Source of the DNA: Raineyella antarctica
GTDB taxonomy: Bacteria > Actinomycetota > Actinomycetes > Propionibacteriales > Propionibacteriaceae
Reading direction: 5' to 3'
Assembly: GCF_900092135.1 (NCBI RefSeq)
Contig: NZ_FMYF01000005.1
Coordinates: 296,505-360,504, forward strand
Length of the DNA stretch: 64,000 nucleotides
In this document: positions 20,148-29,884 of the stretch, in pieces
Layout: each line of letters opens with the position of its first letter
How positions within the stretch are numbered: position 1 is the first letter of the stretch
Translations under genes and position numbers: made by a program
The notes under the pieces: model-generated
What the model saw: only the letters and a program-made list of their open reading frames with translations
What the model was told of the DNA's origin: nothing
Databases searched by the model: none

Positions 20148-21221
20148 ATGGCAACAGCTGCTGCACTTCGGGCACTGAGGTCGGGTGTTCGACGCGCCGC
20201 AGGCTTGATCGTGACCCCCCTCGTCCCGGCCGACTACCTGGACATCTTCGACCCCCTGCGGGCCGGCGCCGATCTGCGTGCCCGCGTCCTGTCCGTCACG
20301 CCGGAGACCGGCGGGGCCACCACGATCACCCTTCGCCCGGGACGCTCCTGGCGCGGCCACCGGCCCGGTCAGTACATCCGGATCGGTGTCGACGTCGACG
20401 GCGTACGCCGCTGGCGCGCCTACTCCCTCACCCAGCGCACCGCCTCTGCGGACGGGACGCTCAGCATCACCGTCCGTACCCTCCCGGGCGGGCTGGTCAG
20501 CAACCACGTCCGCGAGGGACTGGCCGTCGGCAGCATGGTGATGCTGGACCAGGCGGCCGGTGACTTCGTGCAGCCGGCCACCGTCCCGGACAAGGTGCTG
20601 TTCGTCACCGCCGGTAGCGGCATCACCCCGGTGATCGGCATGCTGCGCAACCACGACTTCCCCGACGCCGTGCTGGTGCACTCCGCTCCGACCGCCGCCG
20701 ACATGCTCTTCCACGACGAGCTGGCGGCGCTGCAGGCCGAGGGGCGACTGCACCTGGTCACCCGGTTCACCTCCGAGGAGGGCATCCTGCCTGCCGAGCG
20801 GATCGGCGACGTGGTCCCGGACTGGCAGCAGCGCGAGGCCTGGGTCTGCGGCCCGGTCGGCCTGCTCGACGACGCCGAGGCGCACTGGGAGTCGGCCGGG
20901 CTGGCCGAACTCCTGCACACCGAACGGTTCCGCCCGGTCGTTGCGGCCACCGGCGAGGGTGGTCTGGTGACGTTCACCCGCACGGACCTGGTCATCGACA
21001 CCGCCGGGGACCGACCGCTGCTGGACTCGGGTGAGGATGCCGGGGTGCTGATGCCCTCCGGCTGCCGGATGGGGATCTGCTTCAACTGTGTCTCCCCGCT
21101 GACGTCGGGCAGTGTCCGTGACCTGCGCACCGGCGAACTGACCACTGCCGAGCCGGAGGATCCGGTGATGGTGCAGACCTGCGTGTCTGCTGCCGCCGGC
21201 CCCTGCTCCATCGATCTCTGA
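20148..21221 (+). CDS. Ferredoxin reductase partner of acyl-CoA desaturase
   Basis: This 357-residue flavin-iron-sulfur protein is similar in layout to the actinobacterial desaturase electron donor (Rv3230c type). An FAD domain comes first (RPGQYIRIGVDVDG, RAYSLTQ), followed by an NADPH domain (LFVTAGSGITPVIGML). The C-terminal 2Fe-2S domain has SGCRMGICFNCVSPL and a last ligand in MVQTCVSA. It passes electrons from NADPH to the desaturase encoded 17 bp downstream. I chose the ATG at 20148 because it lies just after the palindrome and gives the usual N-terminus. An upstream in-frame start at 20112 would read through the operator. Confidence 0.92.
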   Translation: MATAAALRALRSGVRRAAGLIVTPLVPADYLDIFDPLRAGADLRARVLSVTPETGGATTITLRPGRSWRGHRPGQYIRIGVDVDGVRRWRAYSLTQRTASADGTLSITVRTLPGGLVSNHVREGLAVGSMVMLDQAAGDFVQPATVPDKVLFVTAGSGITPVIGMLRNHDFPDAVLVHSAPTAADMLFHDELAALQAEGRLHLVTRFTSEEGILPAERIGDVVPDWQQREAWVCGPVGLLDDAEAHWESAGLAELLHTERFRPVVAATGEGGLVTFTRTDLVIDTAGDRPLLDSGEDAGVLMPSGCRMGICFNCVSPLTSGSVRDLRTGELTTAEPEDPVMVQTCVSAAAGPCSIDL

Positions 21222-21238
21222 ACCCCCGAGGACTCCCC

Positions 21239-22513
21239 ATGAGCCAGCGCTCCACCACCACGGCCCGTCCCGTCGCCCTGCCCAACATCCCGGCCCTGCC
21301 GGAGGAGCGGCACCTCGCCAGCACCAGCCGGCCGGACCCGATCGCCCACCTCTCCACCGAGGACATCGAGCAGATCGGCCGCGAGCTCGACGCGATGCGC
21401 GACGAGGTGCTCAGCACCCGCGGCGCCCGTGACGCGGCGTACGTACGGCGGATCATCCGCACCCAGCGCATCCTGGAGATGAGCAGCCGGACCGTGCTGC
21501 TGGCCAGCCGGTACTGGCCGGCCTGGGTCGTCGGCACCGCCGGCCTGAGCGCCTCCAAGATCCTGGAGAACATGGAACTGGGCCACAACACCCTGCACGG
21601 CCAGTGGGACTGGATGCGCGACCCCAAGATCCACTCCACCACGTGGCAGTGGGACATGGCCTCCCCGCCGGCCCAGTGGCAGCGCTCGCACAACGCCGGC
21701 CACCACAAGTACACGAACATCATCGGGCTGGACGAGGACCTCGGCTACGGCCTGATCCGGGTCGACCCGAACCAGCCGTGGAAGCTGAGCCACGTGTTCG
21801 GGCCGGTGCTGAACATGTTCAACGCCGCGCTGTTCCAGTACGGGATCGCCGCGTACGACCTGGACATCGAGGGCTACCAGAACGGCAAGCGCGACAAGAA
21901 GGCCTTCCGTGCCGACCTGTCCGCCCTGCTCACCCGGGTACGCAAGAACGCCACCCGCGACTACGTGCTCTACCCGCTGCTGAGTGGCCCCTCCGCGCTG
22001 CCGACGCTGGCGGCCAACGCCACCGCCAACCTGGTCCGCAACCTGTGGGCACACAGCGTGATCTTCTGCGGCCACTTCCCCTCCGGGATCCAGACGTTCG
22101 AGGCCGACTCGATCGACGACGAGACCCGCGGCGAATGGTACGTGCGGCAGATGCTCGGCTCGGGCAACATCTCCGGCAGCCCGCTGCTGCACCTGATGAC
22201 CGGCAACCTGTCCTTCCAGATCGAACACCACCTGTTCCCCGACCTGCCGAGCAACCGGTACTCCGAGCTCGCCCCGCGGGTGCAGGAGCTGATGGAGCGC
22301 TACGGCCTCACGTACGTCACCGGCCCGCTCCCCAAGCAGGTCGCCTCCGCCTGGGCCAAGATCTTCCGCTACTCGCTGCCCAACGCCGATGGCGAGGAGA
22401 CCCGGGTCAAGCAGCTCCGGGACGCCCTGGCCGACCAGCTGCGCGGGATCGGCGACAAGGTCCGGGAGCGTGCGGGGGCGCGTACGCCTTCGTTGGGGGC
22501 GCTCACGGCCTGA
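21239..22513 (+). CDS. Membrane fatty-acid (acyl-CoA) desaturase
   Basis: This 424-residue integral membrane di-iron enzyme introduces a double bond into long acyl chains. The three His boxes are present: GHNTLHG near residue 120, HNAGHHKYTN near 155, and QIEHHLFP near 330. Two hydrophobic regions are visible, at about residues 85-110 and 250-280. It is similar to the mycobacterial DesA3 stearoyl-CoA delta-9 enzyme. It is co-transcribed with its reductase, so both are probably set by the palindrome at 20124-20137 in response to membrane lipid state. Confidence 0.93.
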   Translation: MSQRSTTTARPVALPNIPALPEERHLASTSRPDPIAHLSTEDIEQIGRELDAMRDEVLSTRGARDAAYVRRIIRTQRILEMSSRTVLLASRYWPAWVVGTAGLSASKILENMELGHNTLHGQWDWMRDPKIHSTTWQWDMASPPAQWQRSHNAGHHKYTNIIGLDEDLGYGLIRVDPNQPWKLSHVFGPVLNMFNAALFQYGIAAYDLDIEGYQNGKRDKKAFRADLSALLTRVRKNATRDYVLYPLLSGPSALPTLAANATANLVRNLWAHSVIFCGHFPSGIQTFEADSIDDETRGEWYVRQMLGSGNISGSPLLHLMTGNLSFQIEHHLFPDLPSNRYSELAPRVQELMERYGLTYVTGPLPKQVASAWAKIFRYSLPNADGEETRVKQLRDALADQLRGIGDKVRERAGARTPSLGALTA

Positions 22514-22700
22514 GCCGGGGTTTCGCCGCAAAGGTCGGGCTGTTCGAGGAGCTGCATGACCGGGTGGCGCTGGCTCTTCCGGCGTTGGGGCCGGCGGTCC
22601 GCCCAGGCGACGGAGGACAGACTGGGCTGGATCGACGGGCTGGCCTCAAAGACGCGACTTGGGGCCGCGGTCCCGGACTTCCGCCGCCACGGTGGTCCGG

Positions 22701-23375
22701 CTACAGCAGCCAGACAGCGGCGATCCAGGCGCCAAGGGCCATCATCGGGCCGTACGGGTACTCGGTCTTCCGATCCCCCCGGCGGGAGATGATGACGCCC
22801 AGTCCGAGGACCCCGCCCAGGATCGCCGCCAGCAGGGTCCCCCAGACCAGATGTACCCAGCCGAACCAGCCGAGCCATGCACCGAGGAGGCCGGCGAACT
22901 TCACGTCGCCCAAGTAGATCCCACTGGGGAAGACGAGGGCGTTGATCAGGTAGAACACCAGCAGCACCAGCCCGGCCAGCAACGCCCGACCGAATCTGGG
23001 CCACTGGCCGGTGCCCGCCGCCGCGATCAGCAGGGCACCGAGGAACACCGGGTACGCCAACACCATGATCGGGTCGGGCAGCCGCAGCACTGCCAGGTCG
23101 CAGCAGATCAGCACCCCGCAGGCGACACCGAGCAACCAGAAGGAAGCGATCTCCCACCACGTCCCGGAGAGGTTGACCGCCGCGCCGGCCAGCACGGCGG
23201 CGACGAATCCGACGACTCCGCTGTGCAGCCATCGGCTGGTCGAGTAGCAAACACGCCGGCCCCATCCCGACAGCCACCAGCCGGCACCGAAGGCGGCCAC
23301 CGCGCCGACAAGGACGTACGGCCAGGCGCCGACAAGCTGCCCGTGGACGACGAGGGGCAGGACCGCGGTGATCAC
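22701..23375 (-). CDS. Prepilin peptidase (A24 family, Tad type)
   Basis: This 224-residue polytopic membrane protease has seven or eight predicted helices. The two catalytic aspartates are visible, in CDLAVLRLPDP near residue 93 and in YLGDVKFAGLLG near 155, the latter the GxGD-type motif. It would cleave class III signal peptides of pilin precursors. Its start overlaps the end of the TadC gene by 4 bp. No Flp pilin is seen in the 187 bp downstream or elsewhere nearby. Confidence 0.9.
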   Translation of the reverse strand: MITAVLPLVVHGQLVGAWPYVLVGAVAAFGAGWWLSGWGRRVCYSTSRWLHSGVVGFVAAVLAGAAVNLSGTWWEIASFWLLGVACGVLICCDLAVLRLPDPIMVLAYPVFLGALLIAAAGTGQWPRFGRALLAGLVLLVFYLINALVFPSGIYLGDVKFAGLLGAWLGWFGWVHLVWGTLLAAILGGVLGLGVIISRRGDRKTEYPYGPMMALGAWIAAVWLL

Positions 23376-24265
23376 CTGAAGGCGTCGATGATGTTGAGCG
23401 CCACGGGACCGAGGATCACGATGAACACGATCGGCATGATGCAGAACACCAGCGGGAAGATCACCTTCACCGGGATCCGCTGAGCCTTCTCCTCCGCGGT
23501 CTGCCGACGGACGAGCCTCATCTCGGCGGCTTGGGTCCGGAGCACCTCGGTCAGCGCCAGTCCACTCTCCTCGGCCTGGATGATCGTCCGGATGAAGCGA
23601 CGCAGGGTCGGCACCTTGGTCCGCTCCCCCAGAGCCAGGTAGGCCTCCCGGCGGGGCTGACCGACCTGCATGTCCTGCACGGTGCGGCGGAGTTCGCCGG
23701 AGAGCACGCCGTCACTGTTCTGCGACACCCGGACCAGCGCGGCTTCGAAGCCGAGCCCCGCCTCCACTGCGATGCTCATCTGGTCGAGGATGTCAGCCAG
23801 CTCGCGCCCCATGGTCTCCCGGCGCTCCACCCCGATGCCGTAGAGCCGGATCTCGGGGGCCGCGTACACGAGAGCCACCATCAGGAACCCCAGCACGACC
23901 GTACGCCCCGTGGGCGCCTGGACGACGTACAGGAGCATCAGCACGATGGCTATCACTGTGCTCCACAGCTTCACCGCCACGACGCGCTCGAGGGGCCAGG
24001 CTGCGGGCCGGCCGGCCTCCGACAGGAGCCGATCGAGGAGCCTGAGCTCCCCCTGGGGCACCCATCGGGTCCCCACGGCGCCGGGTGACAGGCCGCGCGA
24101 CAGTCCGCCCTGCTGCCGGCCGGCCCCGGCACGGTCGGCGAGGCCACGCGTGAGGTTCCCCAGTGCCCGGGAGCGGGTCGGATCCGGTCCGGCAATGACG
24201 AGGTAGCTCAGCAACCCCAGGCCGGCGGCGGTGATGACGATCACCAACACCAGTGCGATGGTCAT
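23372..24265 (-). CDS. tadC: Type II secretion F-domain protein (TadC-like)
   Basis: This 297-residue inner-membrane platform protein of a Tad pilus has an N-terminal helix, a central helical T2SSF domain (DILDQMSIAVEAGLGFEAAL, RFIRTIIQAEESGLAL) and two C-terminal membrane segments (VFCIMPIVFIVILGPVAL). It follows the TadB-like gene by 9 bp and overlaps the peptidase gene, so the four minus-strand Tad genes form an operon. Confidence 0.9.
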   Translation of the reverse strand: MTIALVLVIVITAAGLGLLSYLVIAGPDPTRSRALGNLTRGLADRAGAGRQQGGLSRGLSPGAVGTRWVPQGELRLLDRLLSEAGRPAAWPLERVVAVKLWSTVIAIVLMLLYVVQAPTGRTVVLGFLMVALVYAAPEIRLYGIGVERRETMGRELADILDQMSIAVEAGLGFEAALVRVSQNSDGVLSGELRRTVQDMQVGQPRREAYLALGERTKVPTLRRFIRTIIQAEESGLALTEVLRTQAAEMRLVRRQTAEEKAQRIPVKVIFPLVFCIMPIVFIVILGPVALNIIDAFR

Positions 24266-24274
24266 GCGCGCCTC

Positions 24275-25219
24275 CTAGTACTTCACCATGATGGACACCT
24301 TGAGCCAGATCGCTCCGAGGATCAGCAGGATGACGCCGAGGCCGATCATCAGCCACCCGATCGGGTTCTGCAGCATCGGGTCGAAGTAGTGGGGGTTCAT
24401 CGTCGAGATGACGAGGAGGAGTCCGAACGGCAGGGCCATCAGGACCCAGCCGGACATCCGGCCCTCAGCACTCAGGGCATCCACCTGCCGACGCAGCGCC
24501 GCCCGTTCGCGCAGGGTGAAAGCTACTCCGTCCAGGACATCGGCGAGGTTGCCGCCCACTTCGCGGTTGATCGCGATGGCCTGGGCCACCCAGCCGAAGT
24601 CCGTGCTCTTCATCCGGTCCGCCATCGCCTCGAGAGCGTTGTTCATCGGTCGACCGACCCGCAGCTCGTTTCCGACCCGGACGAACTCGCTGCGCGCCGG
24701 CTCCTCGGCCTCGCTGGCCAGCACCTGCATGGCCTGCGGCAGGGAGGTCCCCGCTCGGAGGTTCGCGGCCATGGTCTGCAGGATCTCGCTGAGCTGGTCG
24801 GAGAACGCCTGCCGCCGCCGTGAGGTGCGCACCGAGACCACCAGCCGCGCGACCACCGGGACCAACACAGCGAGCAGGAGGCCGATCAACACGTTCGCGA
24901 TGAGCAGTCCCACGGCGAAGACGATGACGGCGGCGCTGACGATCAGCAGCGCGAAGTCGCGCGGGTCGTACCGGATATCGGCCAGGTAGAGCATCTCCTG
25001 CAGCCCGTCGCTGCGCCCGGCCATCAGACGCCCGATTCTGTTGGACGCCGCCGTCGTCATCCGGGCGAGCGGCCCGGGACGGGGCGGGACATCGGGGCGG
25101 CGGCGAGCCATCGGGAGGTCGTAGCGGCGCGGAACCAGCGCGGCAAACACCAGCGCCACCGCGAGGACCAGAAGGGCGACACCCACCCACATCAGGACGG
25201 AGGAATCGAACACTGACAT
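24275..25219 (-). CDS. tadB: Type II secretion F-domain protein (TadB-like)
   Basis: This 314-residue protein has an N-terminal membrane helix (VLMWVGVALLVLAVALVFAA) and a paired hydrophobic hairpin near residues 100-130. It has a T2SSF domain (ILQTMAANLRAGTSLPQAM, WVAQAIAINREVGGNLADV) and two C-terminal membrane helices. TadB and TadC form the platform that couples the CpaF ATPase to pilin insertion. It sits 5 bp downstream of the cpaF remnant. Confidence 0.9.
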   Translation of the reverse strand: MSVFDSSVLMWVGVALLVLAVALVFAALVPRRYDLPMARRRPDVPPRPGPLARMTTAASNRIGRLMAGRSDGLQEMLYLADIRYDPRDFALLIVSAAVIVFAVGLLIANVLIGLLLAVLVPVVARLVVSVRTSRRRQAFSDQLSEILQTMAANLRAGTSLPQAMQVLASEAEEPARSEFVRVGNELRVGRPMNNALEAMADRMKSTDFGWVAQAIAINREVGGNLADVLDGVAFTLRERAALRRQVDALSAEGRMSGWVLMALPFGLLLVISTMNPHYFDPMLQNPIGWLMIGLGVILLILGAIWLKVSIMVKY

Positions 25220-25224
25220 GAGTC

Positions 25225-26046
25225 CTACCGGGAGATGTATCCGCCGAAGACGGCGGGCGAGAGGGTGATGCCGAGCTCGTCGAACCGGTCCATGAAGCGG
25301 GGGCGTACGCCTGTGGGGCGTACGTGGCCCCGGAACCGGCCATCACGGTCGACACCGGCGGCGAAGTCGAAGTCGAAGATGTCCTGCAGGGTGATGGTCT
25401 GGCCCTCCATGCCGAGCACCTCGGTCACAGAGGTCACCCGCCGCGTGCCGTCCCGCAGCCGGGAGAGATGGACGATGAGGTCTACGGCCGAGGAGACCTG
25501 CTCGCGAACTGCCCGTAGCGGCAGTTCGATGCCGGACATCATCACCAGCGTCTCCAGGCGGGAGAGGGTGTCGCGCGGGGCGTTGGAGTGCACCGTCGAC
25601 AGCGAGCCGTCGTGGCCGGTGTTCATCGCCTGGAGCATGTCCAGGGCCTCGGCGTCACGGACCTCGCCGACGACGATCCGGTCGGGGCGCATACGCAGCG
25701 AGTTGCGGACCAGGTCGCGGATAGAGACGGCGCCGCGGCCCTCGGAGTTCGCGTTGCGGGCCTCCAGCCGAACCACGTGGCGCTGCTGCAGCTGCAGCTC
25801 GACGGTGTCCTCGATCGTGATGATGCGCTCGTCCTCGGGGATGAACGAGGACAGCACGTTCAGCATCGTGGTCTTGCCGGTGCCGGTGCCGCCGGACACG
25901 ATGATGTTGAGCCGGGCCCGGACGCAGGCCTCGAGTAGCTCGGCAGTCTCCGGGATGAGCGTGCCGAGCCCGATCATGTCCGGGACGGTCAGGACGTCAG
26001 TGGAGAACTTCCGGATCGTCAGGGTGGGACCGCTGACGGCGAGCCG
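25225..26046 (-). pseudogene. CpaF/TadA secretion ATPase, N-terminus lost
   Basis: The ATPase core is present. It has Walker A SGGTGTGKTTML, the Asp box IITIEDTVELQL, Walker B VVGEVRDAEALDML and the His box NTGHDGSLSTVHSN. Homology extends upstream of the first in-frame ATG (25977), through LAVSGPTLTIRKFS, to about 26046. It stops there because the next bases belong to the divergent vWA gene. About 150-200 N-terminal residues normal for CpaF are missing. The last 250 residues could still be made from the ATG at 25977, but the hexamer-forming N-terminal domain would be absent. Confidence 0.85.
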
Positions 26047-27335
26047 GACTGTCGGAGATGGTCGACTCCTTGAGCCCCGACGACCGCCTGGCGATCATCA
26101 CCTTCGACACCAAACCCCAAGTCCGGCAGGCGTTGACGACGATCGGGTCCGACCGGCAGTCCGCCCTCTCGTCACTTCCGAGCACTCCTGTGGGACAGGC
26201 CACGGACATCGGAACGGCGCTCAATGCCGCGGTTGACCTGATGGAGGGGGGTGACCTGCGGCAGCGTGGGGCCGTACTCCTGTTCACCGACGGCACGATC
26301 GATACGGCATCTAGCTCTCCGTACGCGACGGTCAACTCGGCCGGGTGGACCCAGCTACACCAGCGTGCCGCGGCCCTGCAGGGCCGCCACGACATCGCAC
26401 CGTTGGCGATCGCCCTGACCTCGGACACCGATGCGGCTGTCCTCAAGCGGGTGTTCGCCAACGTTACCGACGTCCCCGCGAGTCGACTCGGCAACTACTT
26501 GCCACAGGTGTCCACCGATGTCATGAAGGCCGCCGCTGTCAAGAAGCTCCAGGACCAGCTCGCCGCGCCGGTGCAGGTCTCGGTTGAGGGTCCGCTGCGC
26601 GCGACCAGTGGCGCGGCCCCGCGTCGTACGACCCTGATCCTGCACAACGCCAACACTGCCGTGCCCGTCCGTGTCGACGGGCTAGCAGTCGAGGCCGACC
26701 CGGCATCCGGCATCACCGTGGGCGGGCTCCCGGAATCGGTGGACATCCCCGCCGCAGGTACGGTCACGGTCGAGGCCCAGGTCAGCACCACGGCCCCTCC
26801 AGGCACCACAGTCCCCCTTGCCGTTACCGGGACAGTGACCAGCCCCTGGCAGGCGGTGATCACAGGAGACCTCGGGTTGTCCTGGCAGTCCGTTCTCACA
26901 GCGTCCCCCATGACGCTTACAGCATCGAAGAGCGCCGTGGCGATCTGGAGCGACCTGGTTCAGAGCCGCAGCGCGCGAATCGGCGGTCTTGTCCTCCTCG
27001 CGCTAGTCGTCCTAGGCGGAGTCTGGGGCGTCTGGCTGGCGACCCGGCCGCGATTGGCGGGTTCCCTCACCGTGACCCGGGATGGCGCGGTGCTCGACGA
27101 GCGTCTGCTCCGTGGGCGCTCAATGTCCCTGGGCTTGGGTAAGGACATCGTCTCCGCACAGGTGACTCCCGTGAAGGACACCGAGGGAGAGCGCGGAGTG
27201 GTCGTCCAGGTGTCGGCCGGCACCGAACGCAAGTCAGGATCCCTTTTCGAAGGTGACAGTCTCACAGTCGGGGATCTGACGATTCGCTACACCACAGACC
27301 GCGCACGCATGCTGCAGCTCATCGGTACCGACTGA
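26046..27335 (+). pseudogene. von Willebrand factor A membrane protein, N-terminus lost
   Basis: Homology starts abruptly at about 26046 (in-frame ATG at 26058) within a vWA domain. MVDSLSPDDRLAIITFDT and LLFTDGTIDT are present, but the N-terminal DxSxS metal site is missing. Next comes a beta-rich region with repeated Val/Thr/Pro strands, one membrane helix (GGLVLLALVVLGGVWGVWLA, near residue 315), and a small C-terminal beta domain after the membrane. vWA proteins often accompany Tad genes in actinomycetes. This one faces away from cpaF with both 5' ends gone. Confidence 0.8.
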
Positions 27336-27455
27336 TCTCCCTTCAGATTCGGCGTTCTGGGCAGAGCCGTTCCCACCCCGTCCCCGCAAGACCGACGACC
27401 TTTCGATGTTCTGCGCGTCACGTAGTGTCGACGGAGACCAGTCCGCACGAGCCGC

Positions 27456-27623
27456 GAGGAGCGGCTATATAGCAGACCGTCCCGAACCTCTGGTTCGACC
27501 AGAACGCTGAAGTAGCGGTCGCCTTCTACACCTCCGTGTTTCCCCAGGGCCGCACCATCTCGATCACGGACTTCCCACCGAGGGGCCTCCCCGACTTCCA
27601 GAAAGACTCTGCCAGAGCCGCCC
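27456..27623 (+). pseudogene. VOC/PhnB-like protein fragment
   Basis: Codons from 27473 read QTVPNLWFDQNAEVAVAFYT and go on through SVFPQGRTISITDFP, the start of a PhnB-like glyoxalase/VOC domain. GAGGAG at 27456-27461 is the former ribosome binding site. The start codon is gone: an in-frame TAG sits directly before the Gln codon. The 3' part is replaced by the IS30 end at about 27624. The preceding 120 bp (27336-27455) contain no gene I can support. Confidence 0.75.
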
Positions 27624-27625
27624 GG

Positions 27626-28722
27626 GGCGGTGTCATAGCGTCGTAGCAACGGAGGGGGTTGTCGGTGGCGCAGCAGGGGCGGGCGTTGACGTTTGAGGAT
27701 CGGGCCCAGATCGCGGTCGGGATCAAGCAGGGGCTGGGCGATCGGCAGATCGGTGAGTTGATCGGCCGGGACCGCAGCGTGGTGTGGCGTGAACGCGCCC
27801 GGAACTCGTGGAAGACCCGCGGGTACAAGCCGGTCGCGGCGGACGAGAAGGCGCGTCGGCGCCGGGCCCGTACCCAGGTGCATGCGGTCGATGCCGACCC
27901 GGCCTGGCCTGCCGGGTCCGGGCCGACCCGAAAGCGGTCCCGCACGCCACGCCAGATCGCGGGACGGTTGCGGTTGGAGGCCGATGACGCCAGCGTGGAG
28001 GCGATGAAGCACTCACCGGAGGCTGGAGGTCGCACGGTGTCCCATGAAGCGATCTACCGCTGGATCTACGCCCTACCCAAGGGGGAACTCGCCCGGGAGG
28101 GCATCCTGCTGCGTTCCAAACGCACCGCCATGAAGCGGCGCCGGCCGACCGGTGAGCGCACCGGTGGGCGGATCGTGGGCATGGTCTCCATCGATGACCG
28201 TCCCGCCGACGCGACCGATCGGCGGGTTTCCCAGCGCATGGGAGGGTGACCTGATCATCGGCGCGCACGGCAGGAGCGCTGCGGTGACGCTGGTGGAGCG
28301 ACACTCCCGCTACGTGGTCATCCTGGGCCTGCCCGAGGGCAAGGACACCGCCGGTGTCGCGGACGTGTTGATCGACCGGGTCCACGACCTGCCGGCCCAT
28401 CTGCGCGGGTCGCTGACCTGGGACCAGGGCACCGAGATGGCCCCACACTCTCGCCACGGATCTGCGGTCTACTTCGCCCACCCCAGATCGCCCTGGAAAC
28501 GGCACTGCAACGAGAACACTGTGAGGGTTGGAGGTGCCGGGTCCGGGCTGATCCGGGAGTACCTGCCCGGCGGTGTCATCACGACCCACCAGCCCTACCT
28601 GAATGCGATCGCCGAAGAACTCAACGAACGCCCCCGAGCCGTTCTGGGCTACCTCACCCCACGCGAAGCCTTCGAACGCCTACTCGTTGATGACGCTGTT
28701 GCTTCCACGCCTTGACACTGCC
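27626..28722 (+). mobile_element. IS30-family element with degenerate terminal inverted repeats
   Basis: The left end GGCGGTGTCATAGCG... (27626-27650) matches the reverse complement of the right end (28698-28722) at 20 of 25 positions. The right end on the plus strand begins GTTGCTTCCACGCC. No target duplication is visible, because the left flank is a VOC gene and the right flank is a different IS30 remnant. Confidence 0.8.
27665..28715 (+). pseudogene. IS30 transposase, frameshifted
   Basis: The first frame has the N-terminal HTH (TFEDRAQIAVGIKQGL, IGRDRSVVWRERARN) and runs to a stop at 28249. The catalytic part continues in the next frame: EGDLIIGAHGRSA, then LTWDQGTEMA, then ELNERPRAVLGYLTPREAF, ending at 28715. 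Removing one T from the GGGTTTCCC at about 28225 restores the reading RVPSAWEGDLI. Near 28520 the usual NENTNG reads NENT followed by about eight foreign residues before GLIREYLP. Two lesions make an active transposase unlikely. Confidence 0.85.
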
Positions 28723-28830
28723 CCCAAGGGCATCGAGATCACCAGCCACCAGCCCTACCTCGACGCCATCGCCGAGGAGCTCAACGACCGCCCACGACAG
28801 ACCCTCGGATTCCTCACCCCCAGAGAAGTC
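28723..28830 (+). pseudogene. Second IS30 transposase C-terminal fragment
   Basis: Codons read PKGIEITSHQPYLDAIAEEL and then NDRPRQTLGFLTPREV, a C-terminal IS30 piece that differs from the adjacent copy. It begins at the right end of the first IS30 element and is fused at about 28831 to the truncated aldehyde dehydrogenase, without the expected last residues or terminal repeat. Confidence 0.8.
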
Positions 28831-29881
28831 TGCGGCCAACCAGCACGGTGGCGCCCTTGGACCGGGCGTCCTCTACGTGCCGGCTCACCTTGTCCAGCTG
28901 TTCGGGGCCGATCAGGGTGCCGAGATCGGAGTCCCAGTGCATCCCCGGGCGCAGCCGCATCCGCCGCACCCGCTCGACCAGCCTGCCCCGGAACCGGTCA
29001 TACACCGCATCGGCCACGTACAGCCGCTCGGTCGCCACGCACAACTGGCCCGCGCTGACGAAGCACGATCGGACGGCACCTGCCGCCGCCCGGTCCGGGT
29101 CGGCATCGTCGAGGACGATCATCGGGTTCTTTCCGGCCAGTTCGAAGGTGGCCGGCAGCAGCCGCCCGGCAGCTTCCCGGGCCAGTCTGCGGCCGGTCTG
29201 GATCGACCCGGTGAAGCACACGGCATCGGCGCTGGCGAGGATCTTCTCCCCGATCCGCTCCGCGGGACCGGCGACGACCTGCCACAGGTCCGCCGGGATG
29301 CCTGCCTCCGCCAGCAGGCCGGCCCCGTACGCCGCGGACATCACCGTCAGCGAGGCCGGCTTGACCACCACCGCGTTGCCGGCGACCAGGGCCGCCAGGC
29401 CGTCGGCCATGGACAGGAAGAAGGGGTAGTTCCAGGGCGAGATGATCCCGACCACCCCGTACGGCACCGCGTTGACGACCACCCGCGTGAGCAGTGGCAG
29501 CACGCCGCGCACCCGCCGGGACGTCAGGTAGCGGGGCGCCAGCAGCCCGTAGTAGCGGGCAGTGGCCGCGACCGCGAAGACCTCCTCGAACGCCTCGACC
29601 GGGGTCTTGCCCGTCTCGGCGACGATCAGTTCGATCAGCTCTTCGCGGGCCGCCATCACCAGGTCGTGGAAGGCCAGCAGGCGGCGGGCCCGTTCGGGCG
29701 CCGGCACCTGTGACCACTGCTCCTGGGCAGCCCGGGCCCGGTCGAAGGCTGCCAAGACATCCTCCGCGCCGGACTGCGGGACCTGCGCGAGCGGTTCCCC
29801 GGTCAGCGGAGACAGCTTGGTGAGCGTCTCTCCCGAGGAGGCGGCGATTCGGCCGGCCCAGCCGTCCCTGCGCGTGGACAC
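28814..29881 (-). pseudogene. Aldehyde dehydrogenase, C-terminus lost
   Basis: It has 355 residues instead of about 500. NAD-binding residues are in VVGIISPWNYPFFL and VCFTGSIQTGR, the general-base Glu is in FELAGKNPM, and the nucleophile Cys is in SAGQLCVAT. The overall pattern resembles succinate-semialdehyde dehydrogenases. Homology ends at ATVLVG (about 28834), where IS30 sequence begins; the last residues RRLLWG come from the junction. The missing C-terminal part forms the rest of the catalytic domain and the dimer contacts, so activity is doubtful. The stop lies 3 bp after the downstream IS30 coding sequence on the other strand. Confidence 0.85.
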
Positions 29882-29884
29882 TGC

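Noticed and set aside
22556..22792. Small plus-strand ORF after the desaturase gene
   Set aside because: Arg-rich composition, no homology seen, and it runs into the convergent prepilin peptidase gene.
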